From NCBI GenBank assembly GCA_016867265.1, contig VGJW01000004.1, forward strand, positions 62,001-126,000: 64,000 nucleotides of DNA, read 5' to 3'. Every line of letters starts with the position of its first letter. Positions within the stretch are counted from its first letter, which is position 1. The translations under genes were made by a program, and so were the position numbers. The notes below the pieces were generated by a model, which saw nothing but the letters and a program-made list of their open reading frames with translations, ran no database searches and had not been told where the DNA came from. Below are positions 1-8,749 of this stretch, one piece after another. The stretch comes from Candidatus Tanganyikabacteria bacterium. Its GTDB lineage: Bacteria; Cyanobacteriota; Sericytochromatia; S15B-MN24; VGJW01.

Positions 1-1
1 C

Positions 2-211
2 AGCGATGCCGAACTGGAGGCGGGCCTCAAGAAGCTGGCGACCTTCACGGTAGCCGTGGCCCAGGACGCACGCGAGCAGACCGGAGGCGTGGCCCCCGGC
101 GGCACGAGGGACCAAGCTTGCGGCGTCGCCCCTGCTCCGGTCGTGACGCCCAGGCCGACGCCTGTCCCCACCCCGGTGCCGACCCCGGCGCCGCGGTCGG
201 GCGGCTACTAG
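2..211 (+). CDS. C-terminal end of an unidentified protein with a Pro-rich tail (partial)
   Basis: The gene enters from the left edge, so only the last 69 codons are visible, ending in TAG at 209-211. The first half looks like an ordinary helical segment (ELEAGLKKLATF). The tail is low complexity, rich in Pro, Thr and Val (for example PVPTPVPTPAPR), like the Pro-rich linkers seen in other exported proteins of this window. Nothing here identifies a family. A strong hairpin follows directly, so this is probably the last gene of its transcript. Confidence 0.6.
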   Translation, partial: SDAELEAGLKKLATFTVAVAQDAREQTGGVAPGGTRDQACGVAPAPVVTPRPTPVPTPVPTPAPRSGGY

Positions 212-220
212 GACCGAAAC

Positions 221-252
221 AAGGCCCCCGATCCCCCGGGATCGGGGGCCTT
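221..252 (+). terminator. Rho-independent-type hairpin
   Basis: A perfect inverted repeat with arms of about 15 nt (aaggcccccgatccc and its complement) lies 10 nt after the stop of the partial gene and just before the radical SAM start. There is no long T tract, only a short ttgcc. A transcription end is the simplest reading. Confidence 0.7.
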
Positions 253-265
253 GCCATCCTTGTTC

Positions 266-2008
266 ATGCCACGTGTTCTCTTCCTGAGTCCCCCGCGGCG
301 CGCCGACGGGTCGCGCCCCCTGTTCAACCACGCGAGCCTGACGCTCGCTTCCTACCTCGTGCGGCATGGCGTCGAGGCGCGCATGGAGCCCCTGGTCGGA
401 CCTGCTTGGTCGCGTCATCTCGAAAACATCCTCGCGGACTTCCGACCGGACCATGCCGCCATCAGTTGCAAGTGGTGGGATACGCTCCATGGCGCGACGG
501 AAGTCGCAAGACGCATCAAGGCTCAAGACAGCCGCGTTGCCACGCTGGCGGGTGGGCAGACGGCCACGGCCTTTGCGGACGAACTCGTGCGTCGGGGCAT
601 GCTGGATGCGGTTGTACGCGGCGACGGAGAACGTCCCCTGCTCGCACGGGTCCGGGGAGAGCCAGGCCCCAACCTGACATGGCTGCAAGACGGGATCGTC
701 AGGACTACGGAACAGACCTATGTGCAGCGCCCGGCTGACGGGGAGAATCTGACGCTCCTCGATGACCTCACGCAGATCGCGGACCCCAGCCTGTTGGCGT
801 GGATTGGCCGGGAAGTCCCGTTCGTCTGGACGGGCAAGGGCTGTAGGAGCACTTGCCTCTACTGCGCAGGCAGCGCCCTGGGCCACAAGCGGCTCTTCAA
901 CCGCACAGGCTACGTCTACCGGCCCATCGACCAGGTCATCCACGACCTCGAGGTTTTCGGACATTGGTCCGGCGGCAGCTTCCTGTTCGACTTCGACCCG
1001 GTCACGGACCCCGACAAGGAACCCTACTACCTCGAATTGTTCAGCCGCCTGCCCAGGGGACGCTACCACGCGCTGTTCTATTGTTGGTCGGTGCCGAGCA
1101 GAAGTTTCATCGAAAGAATCTCCGACACCTTTGCCACCGCTGTCGTCGGCCTCGACGCCCAGACCTACTCCGAACCGCTGCGCCAGCGACTTGCCCAACG
1201 TGCCTGGATCAAGCCTTTCTCACCGGACGATGCCATCCTCGATCGGCTCACCGCCATCGGCGAGGCCCCCAACTTGACGGCCTCGGTCTACGGCATCCTC
1301 GGACTCGCCACCGAGTCCGCCGAGGACGTCCGGCGGGCGGAGGACCTTCTGGAGCAAATCCATGCCGCTCACGGCCCCCATCTGCATGAACTGGCCCTGA
1401 CACCCCTGTCGATCGAACCAGGTGCGCTCGTCAACGGTAATCCCCAGAAGTACGGCATCGTGCCGTTGCGCCATACGCTGGATGATTACCTCGCACACAC
1501 GGGCCAGGCATGGTCGGGACAGGCAGGATTTCACGGCCAGCCTTGGACGGCGGATGGCCCGCACCCCTTCGGGCTCATGCTGGCAGGTGACGCGCCCGAC
1601 CGCGTCTGGCGCGACTACCAGCGTCTTCAGGACAGGCTCGCCGCGATGGATACCGAGCGCCACCAAGCGCGTGCCGTGGGCAGCCTGACTTTCACTGAAA
1701 ATGCCGTCCGATTGGTGCTGCGCAACCGCACGGTGTTCGAACCCGTCTGGGAGTTGTTGCCCTGGGCCGTGGACAATGCTCTGGCGTGGGACCGGCCGCA
1801 GGTCCACATCGATGCGACCGACGCGTGGATCCACGTGCCGGACGAAGAAGCCTTGGCCTACGACGAACGTTTCCAGGTCACCGTAGAAGGACTCGGCCGT
1901 GCGCGCAATGCCCTTGCTTCCGGAAAAACACGGCTCCACCTCAAGACGAGACAGGGACAGCAATGGGGTGCGGTAGGCCAGTTGCCAATCGCCGGCACTG
2001 CCGATTGA
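266..2008 (+). CDS. B12-binding-type radical SAM protein
   Basis: A 580-residue protein with the layout of cobalamin-binding radical SAM enzymes. Residues 1-130 look like a B12-binding-type Rossmann domain, starting MPRVLFLSPPRR and containing a GGQTATAF turn. The radical SAM domain follows, with the cluster motif CRSTCLYC (Cys193, Cys197, Cys200; CX3CX2C). The three cysteines would hold a 4Fe-4S cluster that cleaves S-adenosylmethionine. The C-terminal 200 residues match nothing I recognise. An in-frame TTG lies at 251, but it sits inside the preceding hairpin, so the ATG at 266 is preferred. The substrate is unknown and the neighbours give no pathway; the gene stands alone on this strand. 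Confidence 0.82.
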   Translation: MPRVLFLSPPRRADGSRPLFNHASLTLASYLVRHGVEARMEPLVGPAWSRHLENILADFRPDHAAISCKWWDTLHGATEVARRIKAQDSRVATLAGGQTATAFADELVRRGMLDAVVRGDGERPLLARVRGEPGPNLTWLQDGIVRTTEQTYVQRPADGENLTLLDDLTQIADPSLLAWIGREVPFVWTGKGCRSTCLYCAGSALGHKRLFNRTGYVYRPIDQVIHDLEVFGHWSGGSFLFDFDPVTDPDKEPYYLELFSRLPRGRYHALFYCWSVPSRSFIERISDTFATAVVGLDAQTYSEPLRQRLAQRAWIKPFSPDDAILDRLTAIGEAPNLTASVYGILGLATESAEDVRRAEDLLEQIHAAHGPHLHELALTPLSIEPGALVNGNPQKYGIVPLRHTLDDYLAHTGQAWSGQAGFHGQPWTADGPHPFGLMLAGDAPDRVWRDYQRLQDRLAAMDTERHQARAVGSLTFTENAVRLVLRNRTVFEPVWELLPWAVDNALAWDRPQVHIDATDAWIHVPDEEALAYDERFQVTVEGLGRARNALASGKTRLHLKTRQGQQWGAVGQLPIAGTAD

Positions 2009-2029
2009 AAGACCGGGAGCAAGCCGCTT

Positions 2030-2584
2030 CTAGTTGGCGCCCGCGCCCTTGCCCACTTCCGCCTCAAGCGCGCGAACCCGCTTCAGGACCTTGAGGCGCA
2101 GGCCACCCAGATTCTCGGAAGTGGGGGCCTTGGCCAGGGCCAGAACGGCACGATTCAGGTTGCGATGGGCACGCACCAGATCGGGATGGGCCTCTCCAAG
2201 AGCCTTGCCGGGCACCTTGACGCCCTTCTCGAGTTTGCTTGCAGGCGTACGCGTCGCCCTTTCGAGCTGGCGAATGGCGTCGTCGACTTCCTTGATGATG
2301 GCCGGCTTTCGGGCACCAAGGGATCCGTCTGCTGGTGCCGCATCCAGAGCCTTGCGTGCCCTGCCCAGATCACGCAGGGCACGATGAATGTAGGGGAATC
2401 GGCGCCCGGGGTGACCATGTGCCGGCTCATTGGGGTCGAGCACCACGTCGCCCGTTGCATACGGAACGGCTTCGGGCGCAGCCGCCTGCTGAGCCCGAAC
2501 AGGCATCTGGCCCGCAGCAAGAAGGCCGAGAACAAGCGCCAAACGTAGCGAGAAGCACGTAACCACGTCGGACCCCCTACCCAT
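2030..2584 (-). CDS. Secreted helical protein of unknown function
   Basis: A 184-residue protein with a probable Sec signal peptide (hydrophobic LRLALVLGLLAAG, then a likely cut near VRAQQ). The mature part is highly charged and helical with repeated Leu/Arg/Ala patterns, and carries no Cys or obvious catalytic motif. It overlaps the end of the upstream bcp gene by 8 bases, so the two are probably co-transcribed. A TTG nine bases upstream is an alternative start. I do not recognise the family; a periplasmic helical-bundle role is only a guess. Confidence 0.6.
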   Translation of the reverse strand: MGRGSDVVTCFSLRLALVLGLLAAGQMPVRAQQAAAPEAVPYATGDVVLDPNEPAHGHPGRRFPYIHRALRDLGRARKALDAAPADGSLGARKPAIIKEVDDAIRQLERATRTPASKLEKGVKVPGKALGEAHPDLVRAHRNLNRAVLALAKAPTSENLGGLRLKVLKRVRALEAEVGKGAGAN

Positions 2585-3044
2585 GCTGGGCAACCATGCG
2601 CGCGGCGTGTCCCGCTGCCTTTACGGCGCGATAGACACACGTAATGACTCCATCCCCATCAGCCACAAAGGTCGAACGTATCACGCCCTTGACGAGCTTG
2701 CCGTACATCTTCTTCTCGCCATGGGCACCCAGTTGCGACAGGACTTCGAGCCCGGTGTCGCTCAGCAGCGGGAAACTAAGGCCATGCTTGTTCATGAACT
2801 TGCGATGGCTGGCCACCGAATCGGGACTGATGCCCACGACCTTGACGCCAAAGCCTGCCGCCAACGCATCTCTGAAATCACAGGCCTGGGTCGTGCAGCC
2901 AGGGGTGTCGTCTTTGGGATAGACGTAAAGGATCAGGCCACCTGACGCCCGAGCGAGAGACCTGAGGTCCGTCGAAAGGTCTTCACCGGAAGCCCCGATG
3001 CCTTCAAGGCGCGTCTCGGGAAGACTGTCCCCAACATCCAGCAT
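2577..3044 (-). CDS. bcp: Peroxiredoxin of the Bcp/PrxQ type
   Basis: 155 residues, the normal length for Bcp/PrxQ thiol peroxidases, which reduce hydrogen peroxide and organic hydroperoxides in the cytoplasm using thioredoxin. The peroxidatic cysteine is Cys50 in DDTPGCTTQACDF, and Cys55 is placed as the resolving cysteine of the atypical 2-Cys class. VVGISPDSVASHRKF and SFPLLSD are family signatures. It sits downstream of feoB on the same strand, which fits defence against peroxide when ferrous iron is taken up, though the 50-base gap does not prove one transcript. Confidence 0.93.
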   Translation of the reverse strand: MLDVGDSLPETRLEGIGASGEDLSTDLRSLARASGGLILYVYPKDDTPGCTTQACDFRDALAAGFGVKVVGISPDSVASHRKFMNKHGLSFPLLSDTGLEVLSQLGAHGEKKMYGKLVKGVIRSTFVADGDGVITCVYRAVKAAGHAARMVAQHG

Positions 3045-3094
3045 GAGCCCCTCCTATTGCCTGCATCCTAGCATACGGGAGCCGACAGGCCAGA

Positions 3095-5008
3095 TCAGGC
3101 GAGGGCCCGGTATACCAGTGCGGCGAGACCATACGCCAAGGCATTGAAGCCGAGGAGCTGCCCCCAGGCGACACGCGCACTGCCGGACTCGCGCCAAGCC
3201 ACCACGAAGGTGCTCGCGCACTGCATCGCGACCACGAAATACACGAGCAGGGCGACGCCCGATGCCAAGGTAAACATCGGGGCGCCATCCTGGAGCGTCG
3301 CCTTGGCCATCGACGCGAGCAGGCCCGCCTGCAGGCCGTCCCTAACGGCCGTCACGCCCAACGCAAGCGCAAGCGAGGCCACGAAGACCTCGCGGGCAGC
3401 AAAGGCCGCGATCAAGGCCACGCCGGCACGCCAATCCAGTCCGAGGGGCGCGAAAGCGAAGTCGATGGCCTTTCCCCAATGGGCCGCATAGGAGCCTTGC
3501 ATGCGCAGGACGGGGTCGTCGCCCGCAACCGGAAAATAGGTCGCGGCCCAGAGCAGGGTCGCCACGATCGTGATGGGCAGGGTTGCCCTCTCGAGGTAGG
3601 ACCGCACCTTGAGAAGGACTCCCTGGATGACCCTCTTCGCCACGGGACGACGGTAGACAGGCAACTCCAGCACGAAGGGCACGGAGGCGCGCACATCGGC
3701 CGGAAGGGCACGGGAAACGCACCACGCCAGCAATGCGGCAAGGGCCAAACCACCGAGGTAAAGCGTTGCCAGGGCCACCCCGCCAAGCCAAGGCTTGTCG
3801 GCCGGCACGAGAAAACCCAGGATCAGGGCATAGACGGGCAGTCGCGCCGAGCAACTGGCCAGTGGGACGACGAGGATGGTCAGGCGCCGGATACGGGCGT
3901 CGGGAATCGTGCGCGTGGCCAGCATGGCCGGGATCGCACACGCGAAACCGGACAGCAAAGGAACGAAGGAACGCCCCTCCAGCCCCAGGACGGAGAGGGG
4001 ACGATCCGCCATGGTGGCTGCCCGGGCCAGATAACCGGAATCCTCGAGCAGGATCATCGCGAGGAAGAGCAGCGCAATCTGCGGCACGAACATCAAGACC
4101 GAACCCAGGCCAGCGACGAGACCGTCCCTCACGAAGTCCGCAAGGGCCCCCGGCGGCAGGCGGTCGTGGAGCCACCCCCCCGCCGAGCCCACCAGGGCAT
4201 CCACGACTTCCATGGCAGGTTGTGCGACCCAGAAGACCGCACTGAAGACCGCAGCCATGGCCACGAAGAAAACCAGGAAGCCCCAGAAAGGATGCAGCAA
4301 CCAAGGATCGAGACGCTCGTGGAGCGGCAATCGGACACGCGGGTCAGGGCGCGGCACCGGCACGAGAACACGCAGAGCCAGCGCATCGGCATCCTGCCGA
4401 GCGTCTTCGACCCGGGCCCGGTCCCATGGCACGGGAGGCTCGGGAGCTGTCGTCACGACAGGCAACGCCGCAACGGCTTCGGCAAGCACCTCAAGCGACT
4501 TCGGATCACCCGTGTCGACACGAACGACGGGCATGCGCAAGGAAGCCTCGAGATCGGCCACGCGGACCTCATGTCCTTGTTCGGCGAGCAGATCGCCCAT
4601 CGTCAGGGCAACGACCACAGGCAGACCCGCCTCGCGCAGTTGGAAAGCGAGGTAGAGGTGACGTGCCAGTTGGGTCTGATCCAGGACCAGCACGACGCGC
4701 GGGTTGCGCGCGACCCCAGCCGGGAACAAAATTTGCCGGGTCACGGCCTCATCCGCACCGCGCGGTTCGAGGCCGACAATCCCCGGAGTATCGAGGACAC
4801 GCCAGCCCTCCCCCGTTCCCGTGCCGACCCAGCGTCCTTCTTGGAGGTCCACCGTCGCCCCGGGGTAGTTGACAATACGCGCCCTGACGCCAGTCAGCGC
4901 TTGAAACAGGGTCGACTTGCCGACGTTGGGCGGCCCGACCAGCACCACCGGCAAGCCGTTCGAGGCCCGGGCACTTTTCCCCGGTGCCAGATTCAGGCCT
5001 TCAGGCAC
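3095..5008 (-). CDS. feoB: Ferrous iron transport protein B
   Basis: 637 residues: an N-terminal G domain, then a polytopic membrane part that imports Fe(II) through the inner membrane. G1 is GPPNVGKST (25-33), G2 lies near NYPGAT (48-52) and G3 is DTPG (73-76). At the G4 site the usual NxxD reads TMGD (136-139), so the base-contacting Asn is Thr. The membrane part keeps the GFACAIPAM and ASCSARLPVY cysteine segments and the two Gate regions. The protein is shorter than the common 700-770 residues, mostly because the linker after the G domain is short. The GTG start overlaps the end of feoA by 16 bases. Confidence 0.93.
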   Translation of the reverse strand: MPEGLNLAPGKSARASNGLPVVLVGPPNVGKSTLFQALTGVRARIVNYPGATVDLQEGRWVGTGTGEGWRVLDTPGIVGLEPRGADEAVTRQILFPAGVARNPRVVLVLDQTQLARHLYLAFQLREAGLPVVVALTMGDLLAEQGHEVRVADLEASLRMPVVRVDTGDPKSLEVLAEAVAALPVVTTAPEPPVPWDRARVEDARQDADALALRVLVPVPRPDPRVRLPLHERLDPWLLHPFWGFLVFFVAMAAVFSAVFWVAQPAMEVVDALVGSAGGWLHDRLPPGALADFVRDGLVAGLGSVLMFVPQIALLFLAMILLEDSGYLARAATMADRPLSVLGLEGRSFVPLLSGFACAIPAMLATRTIPDARIRRLTILVVPLASCSARLPVYALILGFLVPADKPWLGGVALATLYLGGLALAALLAWCVSRALPADVRASVPFVLELPVYRRPVAKRVIQGVLLKVRSYLERATLPITIVATLLWAATYFPVAGDDPVLRMQGSYAAHWGKAIDFAFAPLGLDWRAGVALIAAFAAREVFVASLALALGVTAVRDGLQAGLLASMAKATLQDGAPMFTLASGVALLVYFVVAMQCASTFVVAWRESGSARVAWGQLLGFNALAYGLAALVYRALA

Positions 5009-5205
5009 GCGGCGTCGGAGAGACGGATGGCCAGCCGCGCGCCACGAACCTCGACGACCACAGGTCCGCCAAAGGGGGCCCGGGCCAGCAGGCGCACACG
5101 CGTGCCCCGGGTGAACCCAAGTTCCATGAGGTGCCGGACGCGGCTGTCGCCACCTTCGACATCCGTGAGGATCACCTCGTCACCGAGATTCAGGCTCGAC
5201 CACAC
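4993..5205 (-). CDS. feoA: Ferrous iron transport protein A
   Basis: A 70-residue SH3-like FeoA protein with the family core RVRHLMELGFTRGTRVRLLARAPFGGP. FeoA is a small cytoplasmic partner of FeoB that modulates uptake. The start is GTG at 5205, with gaggag about 12 bases upstream, and the gene overlaps feoB. A Fur-box-like palindrome lies 56 bases upstream, so iron repression is likely. Confidence 0.9.
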   Translation of the reverse strand: MWSSLNLGDEVILTDVEGGDSRVRHLMELGFTRGTRVRLLARAPFGGPVVVEVRGARLAIRLSDAACLKA

Positions 5206-5260
5206 GACGCCACGCTCCTCCGCAACCCTGAAAGCTTGCCAACACCCAATGATGCGCGTA

Positions 5261-5279
5261 GTTGAGAATCATTGTCAAC
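5261..5279. promoter_or_regulatory. Fur-box-like operator between feoAB and ahpD-like gene
   Basis: gttgagaatcattgtcaac is a 19-bp near-perfect palindrome; only positions 6, 10 and 14 fail to match the reverse complement. It closely resembles the Fur consensus (GATAATGATAATCATTATC). On the minus strand it overlaps a TTGACA that could be the feoA -35 element. It lies in the divergent gap, so it could control feoAB and the AhpD-like gene together. Confidence 0.75.
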
Positions 5280-5338
5280 AAGGCGCCCGGCACGAGGAGC
5301 GTTGACCGAAGAAGCTGCCTGCGCGACACTGACTCACC

Positions 5339-5878
5339 ATGGCTTTGTCGCTCGAAGACATCGATCGTCGCTTGCAAGCGCACGTCCCCGACGTGGCGCG
5401 CAACTGGCAGATGATCGTGGACGATACCAACGACCTGCTGCCCCGGGAGACACGCAGGGGCTTGGTGCTGGCCTGCGCCCAGTCCTTGCGTTCACGCAGC
5501 CTTACGACCGCGCTGCAAGCGGCCGGCGAGAACTGGGCGGCAGCAACTACGCGCATGGATGCCTTGACGACAGCAGCGCTGATGACGATGAACAACGTCT
5601 TCTACCGGTTTCGTCACGAGTTGCCGCAGCCAGCCTACACGACGACACCGGCTCGCCTACGCATGACAGGCATGCTTCAGCCCGCAGGCACACGAGCGGA
5701 TGTGGAGCTCTGGGCTACGGCACTGAGCGCCCTCAATGCCTGCGGCGCCTGTGCCAGGGCCCATGAAGCCAAGGCCCGCCCGCTTGGCTGGGACGAAACG
5801 CAGATTCTCGAAGCCGTGCGCATCGCAGCCGTCGTGGCATCTGTCTGCGTAGTCCTGTCGGCTGGCGAAGCCGACTGA
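5339..5878 (+). CDS. AhpD-like alkylhydroperoxidase
   Basis: 179 residues, the size of AhpD, a thiol protein of the carboxymuconolactone decarboxylase fold. The redox motif is CGAC (Cys135, Cys138), followed by His142 (ACGACARAHEAK). The upstream Glu of the proton relay is probably Glu123. The His often found inside the CxxC (CSHC in Mycobacterium AhpD) is Ala here. AhpD usually reduces the peroxiredoxin AhpC, but no ahpC lies beside it; the nearest peroxiredoxin is bcp, across feoAB. The gene is divergent from feoA with the Fur-box-like site between them. Function is by family; the real electron partner is unknown. Confidence 0.8.
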   Translation: MALSLEDIDRRLQAHVPDVARNWQMIVDDTNDLLPRETRRGLVLACAQSLRSRSLTTALQAAGENWAAATTRMDALTTAALMTMNNVFYRFRHELPQPAYTTTPARLRMTGMLQPAGTRADVELWATALSALNACGACARAHEAKARPLGWDETQILEAVRIAAVVASVCVVLSAGEAD

Positions 5879-5893
5879 TCGGCGGCAGCCTCT

Positions 5894-6202
5894 TCAGCCC
5901 TCGGCGGCAGCCTCAGGCCCGGGTTCCTCGTCCTGTGTCGCGGCCTCGAAATCGGGAAAACCGACATCGAAGCCGAGCTTGAGGAACTCCTCGGCCTCGG
6001 TCTTGGCAGCAGGCGTCCCCGGCAAAAGGACAAGGTCAATCCTGCTGGCATCGAGCCAGCGATGCAGGGCGATGCCCACCTTCATTCCCCGTGCACGGAC
6101 AAGCTCACGCAGTTCGACAACCTTGACGGACAACAACTCGAGATCCGCAGGTTCCGACAGATCGACGGTCATGCGAAGGAGTGGCTCAATCTGACGGGAC
6201 AA
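5894..6202 (-). CDS. Small hypothetical protein, last gene of the TRAP operon
   Basis: 102 residues with an acidic tail (EEPGPEAAAEG). The middle (VDLSEPADLELLSVKVVELREL) alternates strand and helix in a way that resembles a STAS-like or ferredoxin-like fold, but I cannot name the family. It starts 6 bases after the MFS gene ends, so it is almost certainly translated from the same message. No Cys, signal peptide or membrane segment. Confidence 0.6.
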   Translation of the reverse strand: MSRQIEPLLRMTVDLSEPADLELLSVKVVELRELVRARGMKVGIALHRWLDASRIDLVLLPGTPAAKTEAEEFLKLGFDVGFPDFEAATQDEEPGPEAAAEG

Positions 6203-6208
6203 GATTCA

Positions 6209-7477
6209 TCAACCTCCGGCAGACTGGACCAAGGGAGCCTGCGCACCGCGCACGCCGAGTGCCGGATGGCGCCGGAACACGGCAGCAGCCGCGACGATCG
6301 CACCCGCGAAAAGGATGGCACCCGCGAAGAAGGCAATTCCCGGAAGCGTGACGGACAGACCCGGAGCAGTCGCCGAAGAGAACAAGCCGTTGGCCATGAC
6401 GGGACCGACCACACCCGTCAGGCTGACGAGACTGGCCAAGGCGCCCTGCAGGCGGCCCTGATCGGCTGGCAAGACCTGCATCGAGATCAAGGCCTGTATG
6501 GCAGGCCCTGACAAGCCCCCGAGCGCAGCAATGGAGAGAATCGCGTACATCATCCAGCCCTGGGTCGCGAGCCCGTAGGCCACGAAGACGACCGCCGACC
6601 AGGCCATGCCCCAGAGGACGGCGCGCCGCTCACCCAGCATGGGCATGATCCGCCGGATCAGGCCGCCCTGGACCACGGCAGCCGACACCCCGACCAAGGC
6701 CAGCGCAAAGCCATTCTCCGTCGGGGACCACGAGAACCGGTAGGTCGTGTACACGACCCAGTTCGTCTGCAGGCACTGCTGGGCCAGACTCGACAGGACC
6801 AGGACAGCCACCAGACCACGCCCCGCCTCGAGTCTCCAGAGCATCGGCCAGCTACCCAGCGGATTGAGTCGGTCCAGCGACACGGGCCGCCTCTGGTCCT
6901 CCGGCAGGGACTCCTTGACGACAAACAGACCATAGACCGCATTGAGCGCGGCCAGGATGGCCGCCGCCCAGAAGGGGGTCCGCAGGCCATGACCCGAGAG
7001 CAGGCCGCCCAGCGCCGGACCGAGGATGAAACCGACGCCGAAGGCCGCTCCGAGGAGGCCGAAATTCTTGGAACGGTCCTCGGGCGAGCTGAGATCGGCA
7101 ATGGCCGTGCTCACGACGGAGAGGCTGGCGCCCGCGAGGCCTGCGGCCACGCGCGCCGCAAAGAGCATGTCGAGGCTGCTGGCCAAGGCCATGCCGACAT
7201 AGCTGAGCGAGGTTCCGGCGAGCGCATAGAGCAGGACGGGCTTGCGTCCCCAAGCATCCGAAAGCGCCCCAAGGAAGGGAGCAGCCAGGAACTGCATGAA
7301 CGTGAAGGAAGCGAAGAGATAGCCAACGGTAGCGGCGTGGGCCGAGGCATCGGCACCCGGCGACAACTCGGCCACGAGACCCGGGGTGATCGGCACGATG
7401 AGGCCGATGCCCATGATGTCCAGCAACAGCGTGATGAACAGGAAGAACAGCGGGGATGGGGCCTTGCGCGTTTTCAA
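6209..7477 (-). CDS. MFS exporter of the TetA/TCR type
   Basis: 422 residues with about 12 membrane segments. The N-terminal [20 protein letters not shown] and the loop [14 protein letters not shown] (motif A) are typical of TetA-like proton-driven drug exporters (DHA1 group). The TTG start overlaps the dctM stop (TTGA), so it is translationally coupled to the TRAP operon, an odd partner for an importer. It might export a by-product of the imported substrate, but a drug or metabolite exporter is as far as the sequence goes. Confidence 0.85.
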   Translation of the reverse strand: MKTRKAPSPLFFLFITLLLDIMGIGLIVPITPGLVAELSPGADASAHAATVGYLFASFTFMQFLAAPFLGALSDAWGRKPVLLYALAGTSLSYVGMALASSLDMLFAARVAAGLAGASLSVVSTAIADLSSPEDRSKNFGLLGAAFGVGFILGPALGGLLSGHGLRTPFWAAAILAALNAVYGLFVVKESLPEDQRRPVSLDRLNPLGSWPMLWRLEAGRGLVAVLVLSSLAQQCLQTNWVVYTTYRFSWSPTENGFALALVGVSAAVVQGGLIRRIMPMLGERRAVLWGMAWSAVVFVAYGLATQGWMMYAILSIAALGGLSGPAIQALISMQVLPADQGRLQGALASLVSLTGVVGPVMANGLFSSATAPGLSVTLPGIAFFAGAILFAGAIVAAAAVFRRHPALGVRGAQAPLVQSAGG

Positions 7478-8748
7478 GGCTGGACGATTCCGAGGAGCCA
7501 GAGCGAGATGGACGGAACGTAGGTCACCAAGGCCAGCACCAGAAGCGTCGCGAGGAGGAAAGGCAGGGTGGCGCGGTAGAGGGCCATGATGGGCTGGTTG
7601 AATCGGAATGAGGCCACGAACAGGTTGAGCCCCATAGGCGGCAGGCTGTAGCCGATCTCGAGATTCATCAGGAAAACGATACCAAGGTGGACGGGATCCA
7701 CCCCGTAGTTTGCCGCGAGCGGCAGGATCAGCGGCAGGACCACGAGAATCGCCGAGAAGACGTCCAGCAGTGCCGCCACGACCAGCAGGAATACGTTAAG
7801 GGCCAGCAGGAAGGTGAACTTGTTGGTGATGAAGGGTTCGATGGCTTGGAACAAGTGGTCCGGGACCTCGCGATCGACCAGCAGGTTCGTCAGGCCCAGC
7901 GCAGCCCCGATGATGATGAGGATGCCTCCGACCAGGACCATCGACTCACGGATGACCCGGGGCACGTCCCGCCGCCAATGGAGGTCCTTGTAGATGAAAA
8001 CCTCCACGATGAAGACATAAAGGGCCATGGTGACGGCCGCCTCGGCTGCCGTCAGGAAGCCCCCATAAATCCCGCCGAAGATGATGAAGGGGACCGGAAG
8101 TTCCCACGCTGCGGCCTTGATTGCCCGTACGGCCTCGTCCAGGCGAAAGGGGACGCGCTCCGTCGGGCCGCGTCCGCCCAAGAACAGGCACAGCAACAGG
8201 GCGGCGGCCAGGTCAAGCACACCGGGTACGACGCCCGCGATGAACAGTTTGCCGATGTCGACCTGCGCGATGACGCCGTAGATGATGATTGGGAGAGACG
8301 GGGGGAAGAGCAGGCCGCGGCTGCCCCCCGTCGTCAGCAAGCCGAGCGCGAAGCGTTCGGTGTACCCTTCGCGGAGCAAGGCGGGCAGCAACAAGCCCCC
8401 GAGCGCAATGACCGTGACGCCGGAAACTCCCGTGAAGACGGTGAAGAAGGCACACGAGAGCAGCGCCACGATGGCGACACCGCCGGGCAACCAGCCGACC
8501 AGAGCCTTGGTGAGGTCGATCAGGCGGACGCTGGTCCTGGCTTCCGCCATCAGGTAACCCGCAAAAGTGAAAAGCGGGATGGCGATGAACATCGGCTGCT
8601 CGGCGATCTTCACGAATTCGGTGAAGAGGATGGCAGCATCCTGGCCATCGGCCAGGAAGCCAAGCACCGTAATCAGCGAAAGAATGACAAAGAGCGGCGC
8701 CCCCAGCAACGTGGCGAGGGTCAGTCCGATTCCCGCAACCCACGCCAT
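7474..8748 (-). CDS. dctM: TRAP transporter large permease subunit DctM
   Basis: 424 residues, the normal size of DctM, with about 12 membrane segments. Family features include GVSGVTVIALGGLLLPALL, TTGGSRGLLFPPSLP and EIGYSLPPMGLNLF. It forms the sodium-coupled channel of a tripartite ATP-independent periplasmic (TRAP) importer with DctQ and the binding protein DctP encoded directly upstream. It starts one base after dctQ ends. Confidence 0.93.
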   Translation of the reverse strand: MAWVAGIGLTLATLLGAPLFVILSLITVLGFLADGQDAAILFTEFVKIAEQPMFIAIPLFTFAGYLMAEARTSVRLIDLTKALVGWLPGGVAIVALLSCAFFTVFTGVSGVTVIALGGLLLPALLREGYTERFALGLLTTGGSRGLLFPPSLPIIIYGVIAQVDIGKLFIAGVVPGVLDLAAALLLCLFLGGRGPTERVPFRLDEAVRAIKAAAWELPVPFIIFGGIYGGFLTAAEAAVTMALYVFIVEVFIYKDLHWRRDVPRVIRESMVLVGGILIIIGAALGLTNLLVDREVPDHLFQAIEPFITNKFTFLLALNVFLLVVAALLDVFSAILVVLPLILPLAANYGVDPVHLGIVFLMNLEIGYSLPPMGLNLFVASFRFNQPIMALYRATLPFLLATLLVLALVTYVPSISLWLLGIVQP

Positions 8749-8749
8749 C

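Noticed and set aside
3479-5305. 608-codon frame on the plus strand opposite feoB/feoA
   Set aside because: FeoB and FeoA motifs are unmistakable on the other strand; the antisense translation is Arg/Gln/His-rich noise.
5180-5383. 67-codon minus-strand frame spanning the feoA-ahpD gap
   Set aside because: It overlaps the Fur-box-like site, both 5' ends and the start of ahpD, and has no ribosome binding site.
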